Shown here in pieces: positions 25,248-35,447 of a stretch of DNA of 64,000 bases. The first letter of the stretch is position 1; each line of letters starts with the position of its first letter. The notes below the pieces were generated by a model. The model searched no databases and was not told the DNA's origin. It saw only the letters and a list, made by a program, of their open reading frames with translations. This DNA comes from Hyphomicrobiales bacterium (GTDB lineage: Bacteria > Pseudomonadota > Alphaproteobacteria > Rhizobiales > Rhodobiaceae): the NCBI GenBank assembly GCA_002869065.1, contig PKTR01000001.1:795783-859782 (forward strand), given 5' to 3'. The translations under genes and the position numbers were made by a program.

Positions 25248-27353
25248 ATGGCAGCAGATACGTCGGATCCGGCAACGATTGCACCGAGCGGGATCGCTGA
25301 CGGCAACGTGAGCGATCCCTTGGTCGTTTTCATGCCGAGCGGCCGACGCGGTCATTTCGCCAAAGGCACTACCCTGCTCGACGGCGCCCGCAGCCTCGGC
25401 GTCTATGTCGAATCCGCCTGCGGCGGCCGGGCGATCTGCGGGCGATGCCAGATGGTTCCGGTTTTCGGCGAGTTCGCCAAGCTCGGCATCGAAAGCAAGG
25501 CGAATGCGGTCACCGGCCCGACCGACGTCGAAACAACCTTTCGCGTCGAACATGGCATGAGAGAAGGCCGCCGCCTCGGCTGCCAGACCCGGATTGCCGA
25601 CGATCTGGTCGTTGACATTCCGCCGGACTCCGAGATGCACCGCCAGGTGGTCAGGAAACGTGCCGAGGCACGCCGTTTCCCGCTCGACCCGGCAAGCCGC
25701 ATCTATACGGTCACGGTCGAAGAACCGGACATGCACAATCCGACCGGCGATCTCGAACGCCTGCAGGAGGCTTTGGAGCGACAGCACGGCGTAACGGTCG
25801 TCGACTGCACCATCTCCGTGCTCAACAAGCTGCAGAAGACGCTGCGCTCCGGCCAGTGGGCCGTCACCGTTGCCGTTCATGCCGACGATCCGCATCCCGC
25901 GACCGTCACCGCCATCTGGCCCGGCAAGCACGACCGCGCGCTCGGCCTCGCCGTCGATGTTGGCTCAACGACGATTGCCTGCCACGTGATGGACCTCAAT
26001 CGCGGTCGCACGCTTGCGTCCGCCGGCATCATGAACCCTCAGATCCGCTTCGGCGAGGACCTGATGAGCCGGGTCTCTTATGTGATGATGAACCCGGGCG
26101 GCGACACCGCCATGAGCACCGCCGTGCGTGAGGCCATCGACGCGCTGGCCGCCAAGGTCTGCACCGACATCAGCGCCGCACCTGCGGATATTCTTGAAGC
26201 CACCTTCGTTGCCAATCCGGTGATGCTGCATCTGCTGCTCGGGCTCGACCCGACCGAGCTCGGCGGCGCGCCCTTCGCGCTCGCAACGTCCTCTGCACGG
26301 CACTTCACGGCAAGCGATATCGTGCTCACCTTCAATGCCGATGCCCGCATCTACACCCTGCCCTGTATCGCCGGCCATGTCGGCGCCGATACAGCCGGCG
26401 TGATCCTGTCCGAAAAGCCGCACGAGAACGACGCGCTGACGCTCGTCGTCGATGTCGGCACCAATGCGGAGATCGTGCTCGGCAACCGCGAGCGGCTGCT
26501 CGCCTGTTCCTCGCCCACCGGACCTGCTTTCGAGGGAGCGGAACTTACCAGCGGCCAGCGCGCCGCACCCGGAGCGATTGAACGGCTGCGCATCGATCCC
26601 GAAACGCTCGAACCCCGCTACAAGGTCATCGGCTGCGATCTGTGGTCGGACGAGGACGGCTTCGAGACAGCGATCGCGGCAACCGGCGTCACCGGCATTT
26701 GCGGCTCCGGCGTCATCGAGGCGATCGGGGAGATGCGTCTCGCGGGCCTCCTCACTCCAGATGGTATCGTCAATGGCGGCATTGTCGACGGCAGCAAGGC
26801 CGGCACGACGGAGCGCCTGCGCGCCGAGGGCCGCACCTTCACCTATGTCGTGCGCCAGGGGCCGCCGGAGATCCGCATCACCCAGGGCGACGTCCGCGCC
26901 ATCCAGCTCGCCAAGGCCGCGCTCTATGCCGGCTGCCGGCTGTTGATGGACAAGTTCGGCGTCGACACGGTCGACCGCATCCGCCTTGCCGGCGCCTTCG
27001 GGAGCCACATCGACACGGCTTACGCAATGCTGCTCGGACTCATTCCCGATTGCCCGCTCGATGCCGTTTCCTCGATCGGCAACGCAGCCGGAACCGGCGC
27101 ACAGATGGCGCTTCTCGACCGCCGTGCGCGCCGCGAAATCGAAACGCTGGTGCGCCGGATCGAAAAGATCGAAACTGCAGTCGAACCCGAGTTCCAGCGT
27201 CACTTCATCGAGGCGATGGCCATTCCGCACAAGACCGCACCGACCCCCAATCTTGCCGAGCGTTTCGCCCTTCCCGCAGGCGATGCCGCGCAATCGGAAA
27301 CCCGGCCTGGCCGGCGCCGCACCCGCCGGCGCACAACAGAACAAAGCGATTAA
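25248..27353 (+). CDS. RACo-type reductive activator of corrinoid proteins (ferredoxin plus ASKHA domain)
   Basis: 701 residues from ATG 25248, with AGAAGGGA upstream; an in-frame GTG at 25137 would overlap the previous gene. The N-terminal 2Fe-2S ferredoxin domain shows ESACGGRAICGRCQ and later RLGCQT (four Cys). The C-terminal DUF4445/ASKHA ATPase domain starts near LAVDVGSTTIACHVMDL and has VVDVGTNAEIVLG and LAGAFGSHID. In acetogens such proteins use ATP to re-reduce cob(II)alamin that becomes inactivated. Here, in an aerobe, the same role is expected for the operon's corrinoid protein. The C-terminus is Arg-rich. Confident at family level. Confidence 0.9.
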   Translation: MAADTSDPATIAPSGIADGNVSDPLVVFMPSGRRGHFAKGTTLLDGARSLGVYVESACGGRAICGRCQMVPVFGEFAKLGIESKANAVTGPTDVETTFRVEHGMREGRRLGCQTRIADDLVVDIPPDSEMHRQVVRKRAEARRFPLDPASRIYTVTVEEPDMHNPTGDLERLQEALERQHGVTVVDCTISVLNKLQKTLRSGQWAVTVAVHADDPHPATVTAIWPGKHDRALGLAVDVGSTTIACHVMDLNRGRTLASAGIMNPQIRFGEDLMSRVSYVMMNPGGDTAMSTAVREAIDALAAKVCTDISAAPADILEATFVANPVMLHLLLGLDPTELGGAPFALATSSARHFTASDIVLTFNADARIYTLPCIAGHVGADTAGVILSEKPHENDALTLVVDVGTNAEIVLGNRERLLACSSPTGPAFEGAELTSGQRAAPGAIERLRIDPETLEPRYKVIGCDLWSDEDGFETAIAATGVTGICGSGVIEAIGEMRLAGLLTPDGIVNGGIVDGSKAGTTERLRAEGRTFTYVVRQGPPEIRITQGDVRAIQLAKAALYAGCRLLMDKFGVDTVDRIRLAGAFGSHIDTAYAMLLGLIPDCPLDAVSSIGNAAGTGAQMALLDRRARREIETLVRRIEKIETAVEPEFQRHFIEAMAIPHKTAPTPNLAERFALPAGDAAQSETRPGRRRTRRRTTEQSD

Positions 27354-27472
27354 CGCGCGTTCCCAAAAAGTTGGCAGACTTTTTGGACAGGAATTCGCGC
27401 AAAAACAGAGGGAAAAAGCGTTCGGCAGTTTGCCAGAAAAGCAGAACGCTTTTGAGCACGAGGAGAACGGCC

Positions 27473-29029
27473 ATGGCCGACGAAACCACCCCTGAGAGAG
27501 GCCGGCGATCGCGCGGCGGCGGACGTGAAGCGCGCGCATCGCGCCGGGCGGCAACGGCCGGCAAGGCGCCCGCCTACATCACACGGCGGATCCCGTACTA
27601 CGATATCCTCGACGAGGAGTCCCTCGACCTGATCGAGCGCCACGCCGACCAGATCCTCGAAGAAATCGGTATTGAGTTCCGCGGCGATCCCGAAGCGATC
27701 CGCCTGTTCAAGGAAGCCGGTGCGTCAGTCGAGGGCGAGCGGGTTCGTTTCCCGCGCGACATGCTGCGCCCGCTGATCCAGGCAACCGTGCCGAAGACCT
27801 TCACCCAGCACGCCCGCAACCCGGCCCGCACGGTCGAGATCGGCGGCAAGAACGCGGTGCTTGCGCCCGCCTACGGCCCGCCCTTCGTCAGCGATCTGGA
27901 AGGCGGCCGCCGTTACGGCTCGATCGCGGATTTCGAGAACTTCGTCAAACTGGCCTATGCCTCGCCGTGGCTGCACCATTCGGGCGGCACCGTTTGCGAG
28001 CCGGTCGACATCCCGGTCAACAAGCGCCATCTGGACATGATCTACGCCCATATGCGCTACAGCGACAAACCCTTCATGGGCTCGGTGACCGCGCCGGAGC
28101 GCGCCGAAGACACCGTCGCCATGTCGAAGATCCTGTTTGGCGACGACTTCGTCGACAACAACTGCGTGACCGTTTCTCTGATCAACGCCAATTCGCCGCT
28201 GGTCTACGATGCGACGATGCTCGGCGCCCTCAAGGTCTACGCCGCCGCCAACCAGGCCTGCATCGTCAGCCCGTTTATCCTGTCCGGCGCCATGGGTCCG
28301 GTGACGATTCCGGCATCGCTCGCCCAGACCCACGCGGAGGCGCTGGCCGGTATCGCGCTGACCCAGCTCGTACGCCCGGGCGCCCCGGTGATCTACGGCA
28401 ACTTCTTCACCTCACTGTCGCTGAAGACCGGCGCCCCGACCATGGGCATGCCCGAGCCCGCGCTCTACTACCTCGCGGTCGGCCAGCTTGCCCGCCGGCT
28501 CGGCGTACCGTTGCGCTGCGGCGGTTCGCTCACCTCCTCGAAGGTGCCGGACGCGCAGGCCGCACAGGAGAGCGCGGACTCCCTGATGCCCGCACTGCAG
28601 GCTGGCGTGAATTTCATGCTGCACGCGGCCGGCTGGCTTGAGGGTGGCCTCGTCATGAGCTACGAGAAGTTCATCATCGACGCCGACCACCTCGGCATGA
28701 TGGCGACTTTCCTCAACGGCCTAACGCTCGATGACAACGGCTTTGCCATGGACGCCTATCGCGAGGTCGGACCGGGCAACCACTTCCTCGGCTGCGCCCA
28801 CACCATGGCGAACTACGAAACCGCCTTCTACGATTCCGCGATTGCCGACAATGACAGCTTCGAGCAATGGCAGGATGCCGGCTCGCGCGATGCGGTCGTC
28901 CGCGCCAATGCGAAATGGAAGAAGATGCTGGCGGACTACGAAGCCCCGGCGATTGATTCTGCCACCGACGAGGCTCTGAAGGATTTCGTCGCCCGCAAGA
29001 AGGACTCGATGCCCGACGCCTGGCATTGA
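27473..29029 (+). CDS. MttB-family methyltransferase without pyrrolysine
   Basis: 518 residues from ATG 27473, with GAGGAG 8 bp upstream; the first 30 residues are Arg/Gly-rich and disordered. The rest is a trimethylamine methyltransferase (MttB) TIM barrel, for example GSVTAPERAEDTVAMSKILF and MLHAAGWLEGGLVMSYEKF. The reading frame has no amber codon, so it is a non-pyrrolysine member; characterised relatives such as MtgB use quaternary amines like glycine betaine. It would methylate the operon's corrinoid protein; the true substrate cannot be read from sequence. It is the last gene, followed by a strong terminator. Confidence 0.9.
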   Translation: MADETTPERGRRSRGGGREARASRRAATAGKAPAYITRRIPYYDILDEESLDLIERHADQILEEIGIEFRGDPEAIRLFKEAGASVEGERVRFPRDMLRPLIQATVPKTFTQHARNPARTVEIGGKNAVLAPAYGPPFVSDLEGGRRYGSIADFENFVKLAYASPWLHHSGGTVCEPVDIPVNKRHLDMIYAHMRYSDKPFMGSVTAPERAEDTVAMSKILFGDDFVDNNCVTVSLINANSPLVYDATMLGALKVYAAANQACIVSPFILSGAMGPVTIPASLAQTHAEALAGIALTQLVRPGAPVIYGNFFTSLSLKTGAPTMGMPEPALYYLAVGQLARRLGVPLRCGGSLTSSKVPDAQAAQESADSLMPALQAGVNFMLHAAGWLEGGLVMSYEKFIIDADHLGMMATFLNGLTLDDNGFAMDAYREVGPGNHFLGCAHTMANYETAFYDSAIADNDSFEQWQDAGSRDAVVRANAKWKKMLADYEAPAIDSATDEALKDFVARKKDSMPDAWH

Positions 29030-29058
29030 TCCCGAACGTCGAACTGCCGGCACAAACA

Positions 29059-29086
29059 AAAACGGCCCTCGCGAGAGGGCCGTTTT
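29059..29086 (+). terminator. terminator of the corrinoid methyltransferase operon
   Basis: AAAACGGCCCTC, loop GCGA, GAGGGCCGTTTT. It has a T-rich tail on both strands and so can also serve the convergent cysNC gene. Confidence 0.9.
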
Positions 29087-29111
29087 CTTATTTATACCGT
29101 ATGGCCGACGG

Positions 29112-30848
29112 TCAAGCGATGACGCCGCGCTGACGCAACTCGGCGATCAGGATATCGGCCATCACTTCCGGCGAACCCTTGGTGGTATCGAGCACGATCT
29201 CCGCGCTCTCCGGCGCCTCATAGGGCGAGTCGATGCCGGTGAAGTTCTTGATCAGACCATCCTCGGCCTTCTTGTAGAGGCCCTTCGGGTCGCGCTGCTT
29301 GCAGACCTCGATCGGCGTGTCGACGAACACTTCGATGAACTCGCCGTCTTCCATCAGGTCGCGAGCCAGCCGGCGCTCGGAGCGGAACGGCGAGATGAAC
29401 GAGACCAGCACGATCTCGCCCGCATCGGCGAACAGGCGCGACACCTCAGCGACGCGGCGGATGTTCTCCACCCGGTCCGCGTCGGTGAAGCCGAGATCCT
29501 TGTTGAGGCCGTGGCGGACATTGTCGCCGTCGAGCGTGTAGGTGTGGCGGCCTTCGGCGTGCAGCTTCTTTTCGACCATGTTGGCGACAGTCGACTTGCC
29601 CGAACCGGAAAGCCCGGTGAACCACAATACCGCCGACTTCTGACCCTTCAGCGAGCTGCGCGCCGACTTGTTCACATCGAGCGCCTGCCAGTGAATGTTG
29701 GTCGCACGGCGCAGGCCGAACCAGATCAGGCCCATGGCGACCGGCGCGCCGGTCTCGTGGTCGACCAGCACGAACGAACCGGTTTCCCGATTGCTTTCGA
29801 ACGGATCGAACGCCACCGGCTTGGAAACCGCGATATTGCAGAAGCCGATATCGTTGACCTCAAGGGTCTTGGCCGCAAGGTGCTCGAAGGTTTCGATGTC
29901 GATCTTGTGCTTGATCTCGGTGACGGTCGCACCGACCTTGCGGTTGCCGATGGCGAGATCATAGGTACGACCCGGGAACAGGTCGTTGCCCGACGTCCAG
30001 ATCACATGCGCGGCGAACTGGTCGGAAACTTCCGGCCGGTTGTCGACCGCTGCGATCAGATCGCCGTCATCGGTCTCGACCTCTTCGTCGAGTTCGATGG
30101 TCACCGACTGTCCCGGGCGTGCTTCCGAGCCGTCACCTTCGCCGAGCTTGATGCTGGCCACCTTGGCGGTGCGTGCCGGCACGGACACGACGATCGAATC
30201 GCCCGGACGCGCCACACCGCTCGCCACCGTGCCGGAGAACACGCGGCTCGCGCCGCCCTTCTCGTTTGCAACGGCAATGCGCAGCGGACGGGTCGCCGGA
30301 TCGTGCTCGAGCTCCGCGGCTTCGAGATAATCGACCAGCAGCGGCCCTTCGTACCAGGCCATGTTCGTGCTGCGCTCGACGACGTTTTCGCCCGCCAGCG
30401 CCGAAATCGGCACCGCATTGATCGAGGAAAAGTCGAACGTGTCGGCGAAACGCTCGAAGCTCTTCACCACATCGTTGAAGGCACGCTTGCTGTAGTCGAC
30501 CGTGTCCATCTTGTTGACGGCCAGAATGACATGCGGAATGCCGAGCAGCGAGGCGATCAGCGCATGGCGCTTGGTCTGAACCGTCACACCGGAATTGACG
30601 TCGACCAAGAGCACCGCGATGTCAGACCCGGCGGCTCCCGTCGTCAGCGTCTGGGTGAACCGGTCATGACCCGGCGCGTCGACGATCAGATAGTCGCGCG
30701 TCTTCAGCCGAAACGGCTTGTACGTCACTTCCACCGTCTCACGGTGCGTATCGTCGCTTTTCGGCGCGTCGTCCGCACCGCCCGCAATCAGACGCTCGGC
30801 AAGCGTCGTTTTTCCGTTTCCGAAACCACCGCAAACCAACAGCTTCAC
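29112..30848 (-). CDS. cysNC: fused CysN-like GTPase and CysC adenylylsulfate kinase
   Basis: 578 residues from GTG 30848, preceded by AAGGAAG. The N-terminal EF-Tu-like GTPase (about 1-220) has G1 [11 protein letters not shown]3 DAPGHD and G4 NKMD, followed by beta-barrel domains to about 400; the C-terminal APS kinase has Walker [10 protein letters not shown] and [10 protein letters not shown]. The G1 and switch I regions differ from ordinary CysN (usually GSVDDGKSTL and GITIDVAYR; here [11 protein letters not shown], and a shorter loop). No cysD for the ATP-sulfurylase catalytic subunit lies beside it, although cysN normally follows cysD. It makes PAPS for sulfate assimilation or sulfated surface polymers. 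The next gene upstream encodes CysQ, which removes the PAP product. The 252-bp gap to cysQ holds no gene. Confidence 0.85.
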   Translation of the reverse strand: MKLLVCGGFGNGKTTLAERLIAGGADDAPKSDDTHRETVEVTYKPFRLKTRDYLIVDAPGHDRFTQTLTTGAAGSDIAVLLVDVNSGVTVQTKRHALIASLLGIPHVILAVNKMDTVDYSKRAFNDVVKSFERFADTFDFSSINAVPISALAGENVVERSTNMAWYEGPLLVDYLEAAELEHDPATRPLRIAVANEKGGASRVFSGTVASGVARPGDSIVVSVPARTAKVASIKLGEGDGSEARPGQSVTIELDEEVETDDGDLIAAVDNRPEVSDQFAAHVIWTSGNDLFPGRTYDLAIGNRKVGATVTEIKHKIDIETFEHLAAKTLEVNDIGFCNIAVSKPVAFDPFESNRETGSFVLVDHETGAPVAMGLIWFGLRRATNIHWQALDVNKSARSSLKGQKSAVLWFTGLSGSGKSTVANMVEKKLHAEGRHTYTLDGDNVRHGLNKDLGFTDADRVENIRRVAEVSRLFADAGEIVLVSFISPFRSERRLARDLMEDGEFIEVFVDTPIEVCKQRDPKGLYKKAEDGLIKNFTGIDSPYEAPESAEIVLDTTKGSPEVMADILIAELRQRGVIA

Positions 30849-31100
30849 TGTCGCTTCCTTTCTCGTTCCGTCATTGCCCGTTTTCCGCTGCAAAATGCGG
30901 CCGGGCAGCAATTTGAAAATCCGGTCCCTTAAACGCATCGCGATCGCGTCAGTTCGAGTTCGCCCGCCATCAGACAAGCTCCGCCCCGGCCCGGGTCGGC
31001 CAGCACGCCAAATCGGCAACCATGCATTTGCCCGCAACCTGAGGCCCGGTCACGGCGAAGGTATGAAGCGCCGGTCCCGCGTCGTTGCGGCTGTTGCCGC

Positions 31101-31907
31101 CTATCCTGCGAAAGGATCGACCGGTCCGGCGGCTACAAACCAGGAATTGGCAAAATCCGTATCGTCGGCCTGATTGCGCTTGCCGTACGCAAGCGGCTTT
31201 CCGTCCATCGCCAGCACCTTGCCACCCGCACCGCGCAGCACGGCATCGCCCGCTGCGGTGTCCCATTCCATGGTGCGGCCAAGGCGCGGATAGAGATCGG
31301 CATCGCCGGCGGCGACACGGCAGAACTTCATCGACGAGCCGGCGGAGACGAGGTCGGCGACCTTGAACTTCTCGACGAATTCCTTCGTCTCGTCCGTCAT
31401 GTGCGACCGGCTGGCGACGACGACCATGCCGTCTTCCGGCACCTGCCGCACCGAAATCGGCGAAAACGCGACCTTGCCCTCGGTGTCGACACTGCCGCGA
31501 ACCGCACCCGCTTCGGGCGACGCGGCGTAAACATCATTCTTCGCCGGCGCGTAGACCACACCGGTGCGCGGCACGCCACCCTCGACGAGCGCGATGTTGA
31601 CCGTGAAGTCACCGTTGCGATTGAGGAATTCCTTGGTGCCATCAAGCGGATCGACGAGGAAGAACCTGTCGCCGATCTCCGGCACCCGCCCCGCAGCAAC
31701 CGACTCCTCGGCAATCACCGGAATATCCGGCGCAATCACTTTCAGACGCTCCAGGATCAGGGCTTCGGCACGTTCATCCGCCTCCGTCACCGGTGAGCGG
31801 TCCGCCTTGTGCGCCACGTCGAAATCCGTCTTGTAGATTTCCATGATCACCGCGCCGGCTTCGAGCGTGATATCGACAAGCTGCTGCAGAAAGGAATCGT
31901 TGAGCAC
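31101..31907 (-). CDS. cysQ: 3'(2'),5'-bisphosphate nucleotidase
   Basis: 268 residues from a GTG at 31907. The inositol-phosphatase-fold metal motifs are EESVAAG (about 67), DPLDGTKEFLNRNGDFTVNIALV (about 86-108, Asp-Pro-Leu-Asp-Gly-Thr) and EWDTAAGDAVL near 214. CysQ hydrolyses PAP to AMP and phosphate and prevents PAP build-up when PAPS is used. Position next to cysNC agrees with sulfur activation. The 261 bp upstream (31908-32168) holds only the galE terminator. Confidence 0.92.
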   Translation of the reverse strand: MLNDSFLQQLVDITLEAGAVIMEIYKTDFDVAHKADRSPVTEADERAEALILERLKVIAPDIPVIAEESVAAGRVPEIGDRFFLVDPLDGTKEFLNRNGDFTVNIALVEGGVPRTGVVYAPAKNDVYAASPEAGAVRGSVDTEGKVAFSPISVRQVPEDGMVVVASRSHMTDETKEFVEKFKVADLVSAGSSMKFCRVAAGDADLYPRLGRTMEWDTAAGDAVLRGAGGKVLAMDGKPLAYGKRNQADDTDFANSWFVAAGPVDPFAG

Positions 31908-32087
31908 CGGACACCTGTAGTCTTTGTTTTCTCAGCGCCGCATGTACCCCATGATGCACCGCAGCGCAAGCAACCCGGCTGACTTTTCCCCTAAAGCATA
32001 TTCAGTAATGTATTCAAAAATAAGCAGAATTTAATATTCGAATGTAAAGCGACCTGTTGTCTCAACCCTCATTCCAAGTAACATCGA

Positions 32088-32126
32088 CAAAAAAGAAATG
32101 GGCGGCATCGAGGACACCGCCCATTC
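32088..32126 (-). terminator. terminator of galE
   Basis: On the minus strand ATGGGCGG pairs with CCGCCCAT (plus positions 32098-32105 and 32117-32124) and is followed by TTCTTTTTT, 43 bp after the galE stop codon. Confidence 0.8.
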
Positions 32127-32168
32127 TCGAAGTGCCATTGCCCGAACGGCGAACCGTCCGCGGCCGAC

Positions 32169-33158
32169 CTAGCGGTCGTTGCGCGTGGCGAGATTCTTTT
32201 CCCAGGTCAGAGCGTGCAGCACGATCTCCTCGAGATCGTCATGCGCCGGCTGCCAGCCGAGAACGTCGCGGATCTTGTCGGCACGCGCCACCACCTGCGG
32301 CGAGTCGCCCGCGCGCCGTGGCCCCATCTGGACCGCGAAATCAATGCCCGACACACGCTTCACCGCGCCGATCACCTGCAGCACCGAGAACCCCTTGCCG
32401 TAGCCACAGTTCATCACCGCGCTCTGCTCGGTCTCGCGCAACCGCACCAGCGCCAGCCGATGCGCTTCGACGAGGTCGCTCACATGGATGTAGTCGCGCA
32501 CGCCGGTGCCGTCCGGCGTCTCGTAGTCGGTGCCGAAGACCGACATATGAGGCCGCTTTCCGAGTGCAGCCTCGCAGGCAACCTTGATGAGATGCGTCGC
32601 ATTGGCCGTCGACTGGCCGGTGCGGCCCTGCGGGTCGGCGCCGGCCACGTTGAAATAGCGCAACGCCGTGTAACGGAAGTCGTGCGCGGCCGCGACATCG
32701 GCGAGCATCATTTCCGTCATCATCTTGGAGGTGCCATACGGCGACAGCGGTGCGAACCGCGCATCCTCGCTGACAGGGTCGCTGCCCGGCTCGCCATAAA
32801 CGGCGGCCGTCGACGAGAAGATGAAATTCTTCACCCCATTGCGCACGCAGGCCTCGATGAGGGTGCGCGATTTGGCGGTGTTGTTGAGATAGTATTTGAG
32901 CGGGTCCGTCACCGACTCCGGCACGATGATCGAGCCCGCGAAGTGCACCACTGCATCGATGCCGCGCGTCGTCATCAGATCGTCGAGCAATGCTTCATCG
33001 GCAATATCGCCGACCACGAGTTCGGCCTCCGGCGCGATTGCCCATTTGAACCCGGTCGACAGATCGTCCAGAACCACCACTGATTCACCGGCATCGACAA
33101 GCGTCCACACCATGTGGCTACCGATATAGCCGGCCCCACCCGTCACAAGTACAGTCAT
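32169..33158 (-). CDS. galE: UDP-glucose 4-epimerase
   Basis: 329 residues from ATG 33158 with AGGTGA upstream (an in-frame GTG at 33167 is less likely). Extended SDR: VTGGAGYIGSH for NAD, SSTAAVYG and YGTSK with the catalytic Tyr, and GTGVRDYIHVSDL in the sugar-nucleotide part. It interconverts UDP-glucose and UDP-galactose for surface polysaccharide. It is divergently transcribed from galU, with 245 bp between them, and its terminator lies just downstream. It has the usual length. Confidence 0.93.
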   Translation of the reverse strand: MTVLVTGGAGYIGSHMVWTLVDAGESVVVLDDLSTGFKWAIAPEAELVVGDIADEALLDDLMTTRGIDAVVHFAGSIIVPESVTDPLKYYLNNTAKSRTLIEACVRNGVKNFIFSSTAAVYGEPGSDPVSEDARFAPLSPYGTSKMMTEMMLADVAAAHDFRYTALRYFNVAGADPQGRTGQSTANATHLIKVACEAALGKRPHMSVFGTDYETPDGTGVRDYIHVSDLVEAHRLALVRLRETEQSAVMNCGYGKGFSVLQVIGAVKRVSGIDFAVQMGPRRAGDSPQVVARADKIRDVLGWQPAHDDLEEIVLHALTWEKNLATRNDR

Positions 33159-33403
33159 TTTGGTCACCTGAAATTGGTCGTCTCGATCGTCATGTATAAA
33201 GGAACGACCCTAACCGCATCCTTACGAATCGCGGCATTGTCGCTGAAGGGAGTGTAATTGCCCGATTGCGGTATTTTCGCAAATGCGTTACCGCCAAGAA
33301 CCGCATTTATTGACCCGATTTGGCCGCAAAAAGGCCTCATCGTGTCGTTTAATCCCGGCTGCACACCCACTTCGCCGCACAAGCATCTCTAGAGGTCTCC
33401 ACG

Positions 33404-34285
33404 ATGGCAAAGAAAATCCGCAAAGCCGTTCTCCCCGTTGCCGGCCTTGGGACGCGTTTCCTACCGGCGACCAAAGCCATGCCGAAGGAAATGCTGACGG
33501 TCGTCGACCGGCCGATCATCCAGTACGTGGTCGACGAGGCGCTGGAAGCCGGTATTGAACACATCGTCTTCGTCACCGGCCGCAACAAGAGTGTCATCGC
33601 CGACCATTTCGACATCTCCTATGAATTGCAGGACACGCTGACGGAACGCGGCAAGACGGATGCGCTGGAACTGCTGAAGACCTTCCTGCCGAGCGCCGGC
33701 CGCACCAGCTTCACCCGCCAGCAATCGCCGCTCGGCCTCGGCCATGCGGTCTGGTGCGCCCACGACATTATCGGTGACGAGCCGTTCGCGGTGCTGCTGC
33801 CCGACGTCCTCGTCAAGGCCGAACGCGGTTGCCTGGCGCAGATGATCGACGCCTATGAAAAGACCGGCGGCAACATCATCGCGGTCGAGGAAGTGCCGGA
33901 AGATCTGACCTTCCAGTACGGTGTGGTCGACGCCAAGCGCACGGGCAGCGAACGCGTCTTCCCGGTGACCAACATGGTCGAAAAGCCGGCCCCGGGCACC
34001 GCCCCGTCGAACCTCATCATCACCGGTCGCTACATCCTGCAACCGGAGATCTTCCCGATCCTCGAAGCACAGGACACGGGCGCCGGCGGTGAGATCCAGC
34101 TGACCGACGCCATGCTCGAGCTGATGAAGAAGGATCCGTTCACGGGCGTGCATTTCGAAGGCAAGACCTACGACTGCGGTTCCAAGACCGGCTTCCTTCT
34201 GGCCAACGTCGCCTACGCCCTGTCGCGTGAAGACATCGCGCCGAAATTCATGCCGGGACTGCAGAAGATCCTCGACGAGCAATAA
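33404..34285 (+). CDS. galU: UTP-glucose-1-phosphate uridylyltransferase
   Basis: 293 residues. [22 protein letters not shown] (N-terminal nucleotide loop with catalytic Arg), then [11 protein letters not shown] and [17 protein letters not shown] are diagnostic of GalU. It makes UDP-glucose, the precursor used by the flanking galE and the epimerase gene just downstream (109 bp). These three genes together suggest a small nucleotide-sugar cluster for exopolysaccharide, LPS or glucan. Confidence 0.94.
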   Translation: MAKKIRKAVLPVAGLGTRFLPATKAMPKEMLTVVDRPIIQYVVDEALEAGIEHIVFVTGRNKSVIADHFDISYELQDTLTERGKTDALELLKTFLPSAGRTSFTRQQSPLGLGHAVWCAHDIIGDEPFAVLLPDVLVKAERGCLAQMIDAYEKTGGNIIAVEEVPEDLTFQYGVVDAKRTGSERVFPVTNMVEKPAPGTAPSNLIITGRYILQPEIFPILEAQDTGAGGEIQLTDAMLELMKKDPFTGVHFEGKTYDCGSKTGFLLANVAYALSREDIAPKFMPGLQKILDEQ

Positions 34286-34394
34286 GCCTGGCGCCAATCG
34301 GGCATAACCGCGCCGGCAACGTCTTGGGCGTCGCCGGCGCCGAACGTTTACGCGCGGCACGCGCCTTTGCGATCGCAACGACAGAGAGACGGCG

Positions 34395-35411
34395 ATGACG
34401 AAAACTTATCTGGTGACCGGATCGGCCGGTTTTATCGGCAGCCACGTCGCCGGACGCCTTCTCGATGCGGGCCATCGCGTCGTCGGTCTCGACTGCGTCA
34501 ACGCCTATTACGATCCGGCACTTAAGGAGGCCCGCCTCGCGCGTCTCGCCGCCCGCGACGGTTTCACCGAAGCCCGCATGGCGCTTGAAGATCGCGACGG
34601 CGTCATGGCGCTGTTCGCCGATCACAAGCCTGACGTGGTGATCAACCTCGCCGCCCAGGCCGGCGTCCGCCACAGCCTCGACGCACCGTTCGACTATGTC
34701 GACAGCAACGTCACCGGCTTCCTGGCGCTGCTCGAAGCGTGCCGCCATCACCCGGTCGAGCATCTGGTCTTTGCCTCGACCTCGTCGGTCTATGGCCTCA
34801 ACACCGCGATGCCGTTCTCCGAGCATGGCCCGGTTGGCCATCCGGTATCGCTCTATGCCGCGACCAAGCGCGCCAACGAGCTGATGGCCCATTGCTACGG
34901 CCACCTGTTCGGCGTGCCGGCGACGGGTCTGCGCTTCTTCACCGTCTATGGTCCCTGGGGCCGCCCGGACATGGCGCTGTTCAAGTTCACCAAGGCGATG
35001 CTCGCCGGCGAGCCGATCGACATCTACAACCACGGCCGCATGAAGCGCGACTTCACCTATATCGACGACATCGCCGAATCCGTCGTGCGGCTGTGCGACA
35101 AGACACCGAGCGCGAACCCTGACTGGAACGGCGATACGCCGGACCCGGCGTCGAGCGGCACCGCGCCCTACCGCATCTTCAACATCGGCAATTCGGCCCC
35201 TGTCGATCTGATGGCTTATATCGAGGCGCTGGAGGAAGCTCTCGGCATTGAGGCGATCCGCAACTTCATGCCGATGCAGCCGGGCGACGTCGCCGCAACC
35301 TGGGCCGATACCAGCGATCTCGAGCAAACCATCGCGTTCCGCCCGTCGACATCGGTCAAGGACGGCGTTGCGGCTTTCGTTGCCTGGTATCGCGACTACT
35401 ACAAGGTCTGA
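34395..35411 (+). CDS. NAD-dependent epimerase, UDP-glucuronate 4-epimerase type
   Basis: 338 residues. VTGSAGFIGSHVAGRLL is the NAD motif, STSSVYG and YAATKRANE carry the catalytic Ser and Tyr/Lys, and RFFTVYGPWGRPDMALF with the GRMKRDFTYIDDI segment matches UDP-glucuronate 4-epimerases. It would form UDP-galacturonate. Same strand as galU, probably co-transcribed. The C-terminus converges on the fadB-like gene 36 bp away. Confidence 0.9.
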   Translation: MTKTYLVTGSAGFIGSHVAGRLLDAGHRVVGLDCVNAYYDPALKEARLARLAARDGFTEARMALEDRDGVMALFADHKPDVVINLAAQAGVRHSLDAPFDYVDSNVTGFLALLEACRHHPVEHLVFASTSSVYGLNTAMPFSEHGPVGHPVSLYAATKRANELMAHCYGHLFGVPATGLRFFTVYGPWGRPDMALFKFTKAMLAGEPIDIYNHGRMKRDFTYIDDIAESVVRLCDKTPSANPDWNGDTPDPASSGTAPYRIFNIGNSAPVDLMAYIEALEEALGIEAIRNFMPMQPGDVAATWADTSDLEQTIAFRPSTSVKDGVAAFVAWYRDYYKV

Positions 35412-35447
35412 GCGCGAGACCGGCGACCACGGCCGCCACAAGCGGGA

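Noticed and set aside
27473..29029. Pyrrolysine-containing MttB
   Set aside because: The gene is open over its full length with no in-frame TAG, and no pyl genes are seen.
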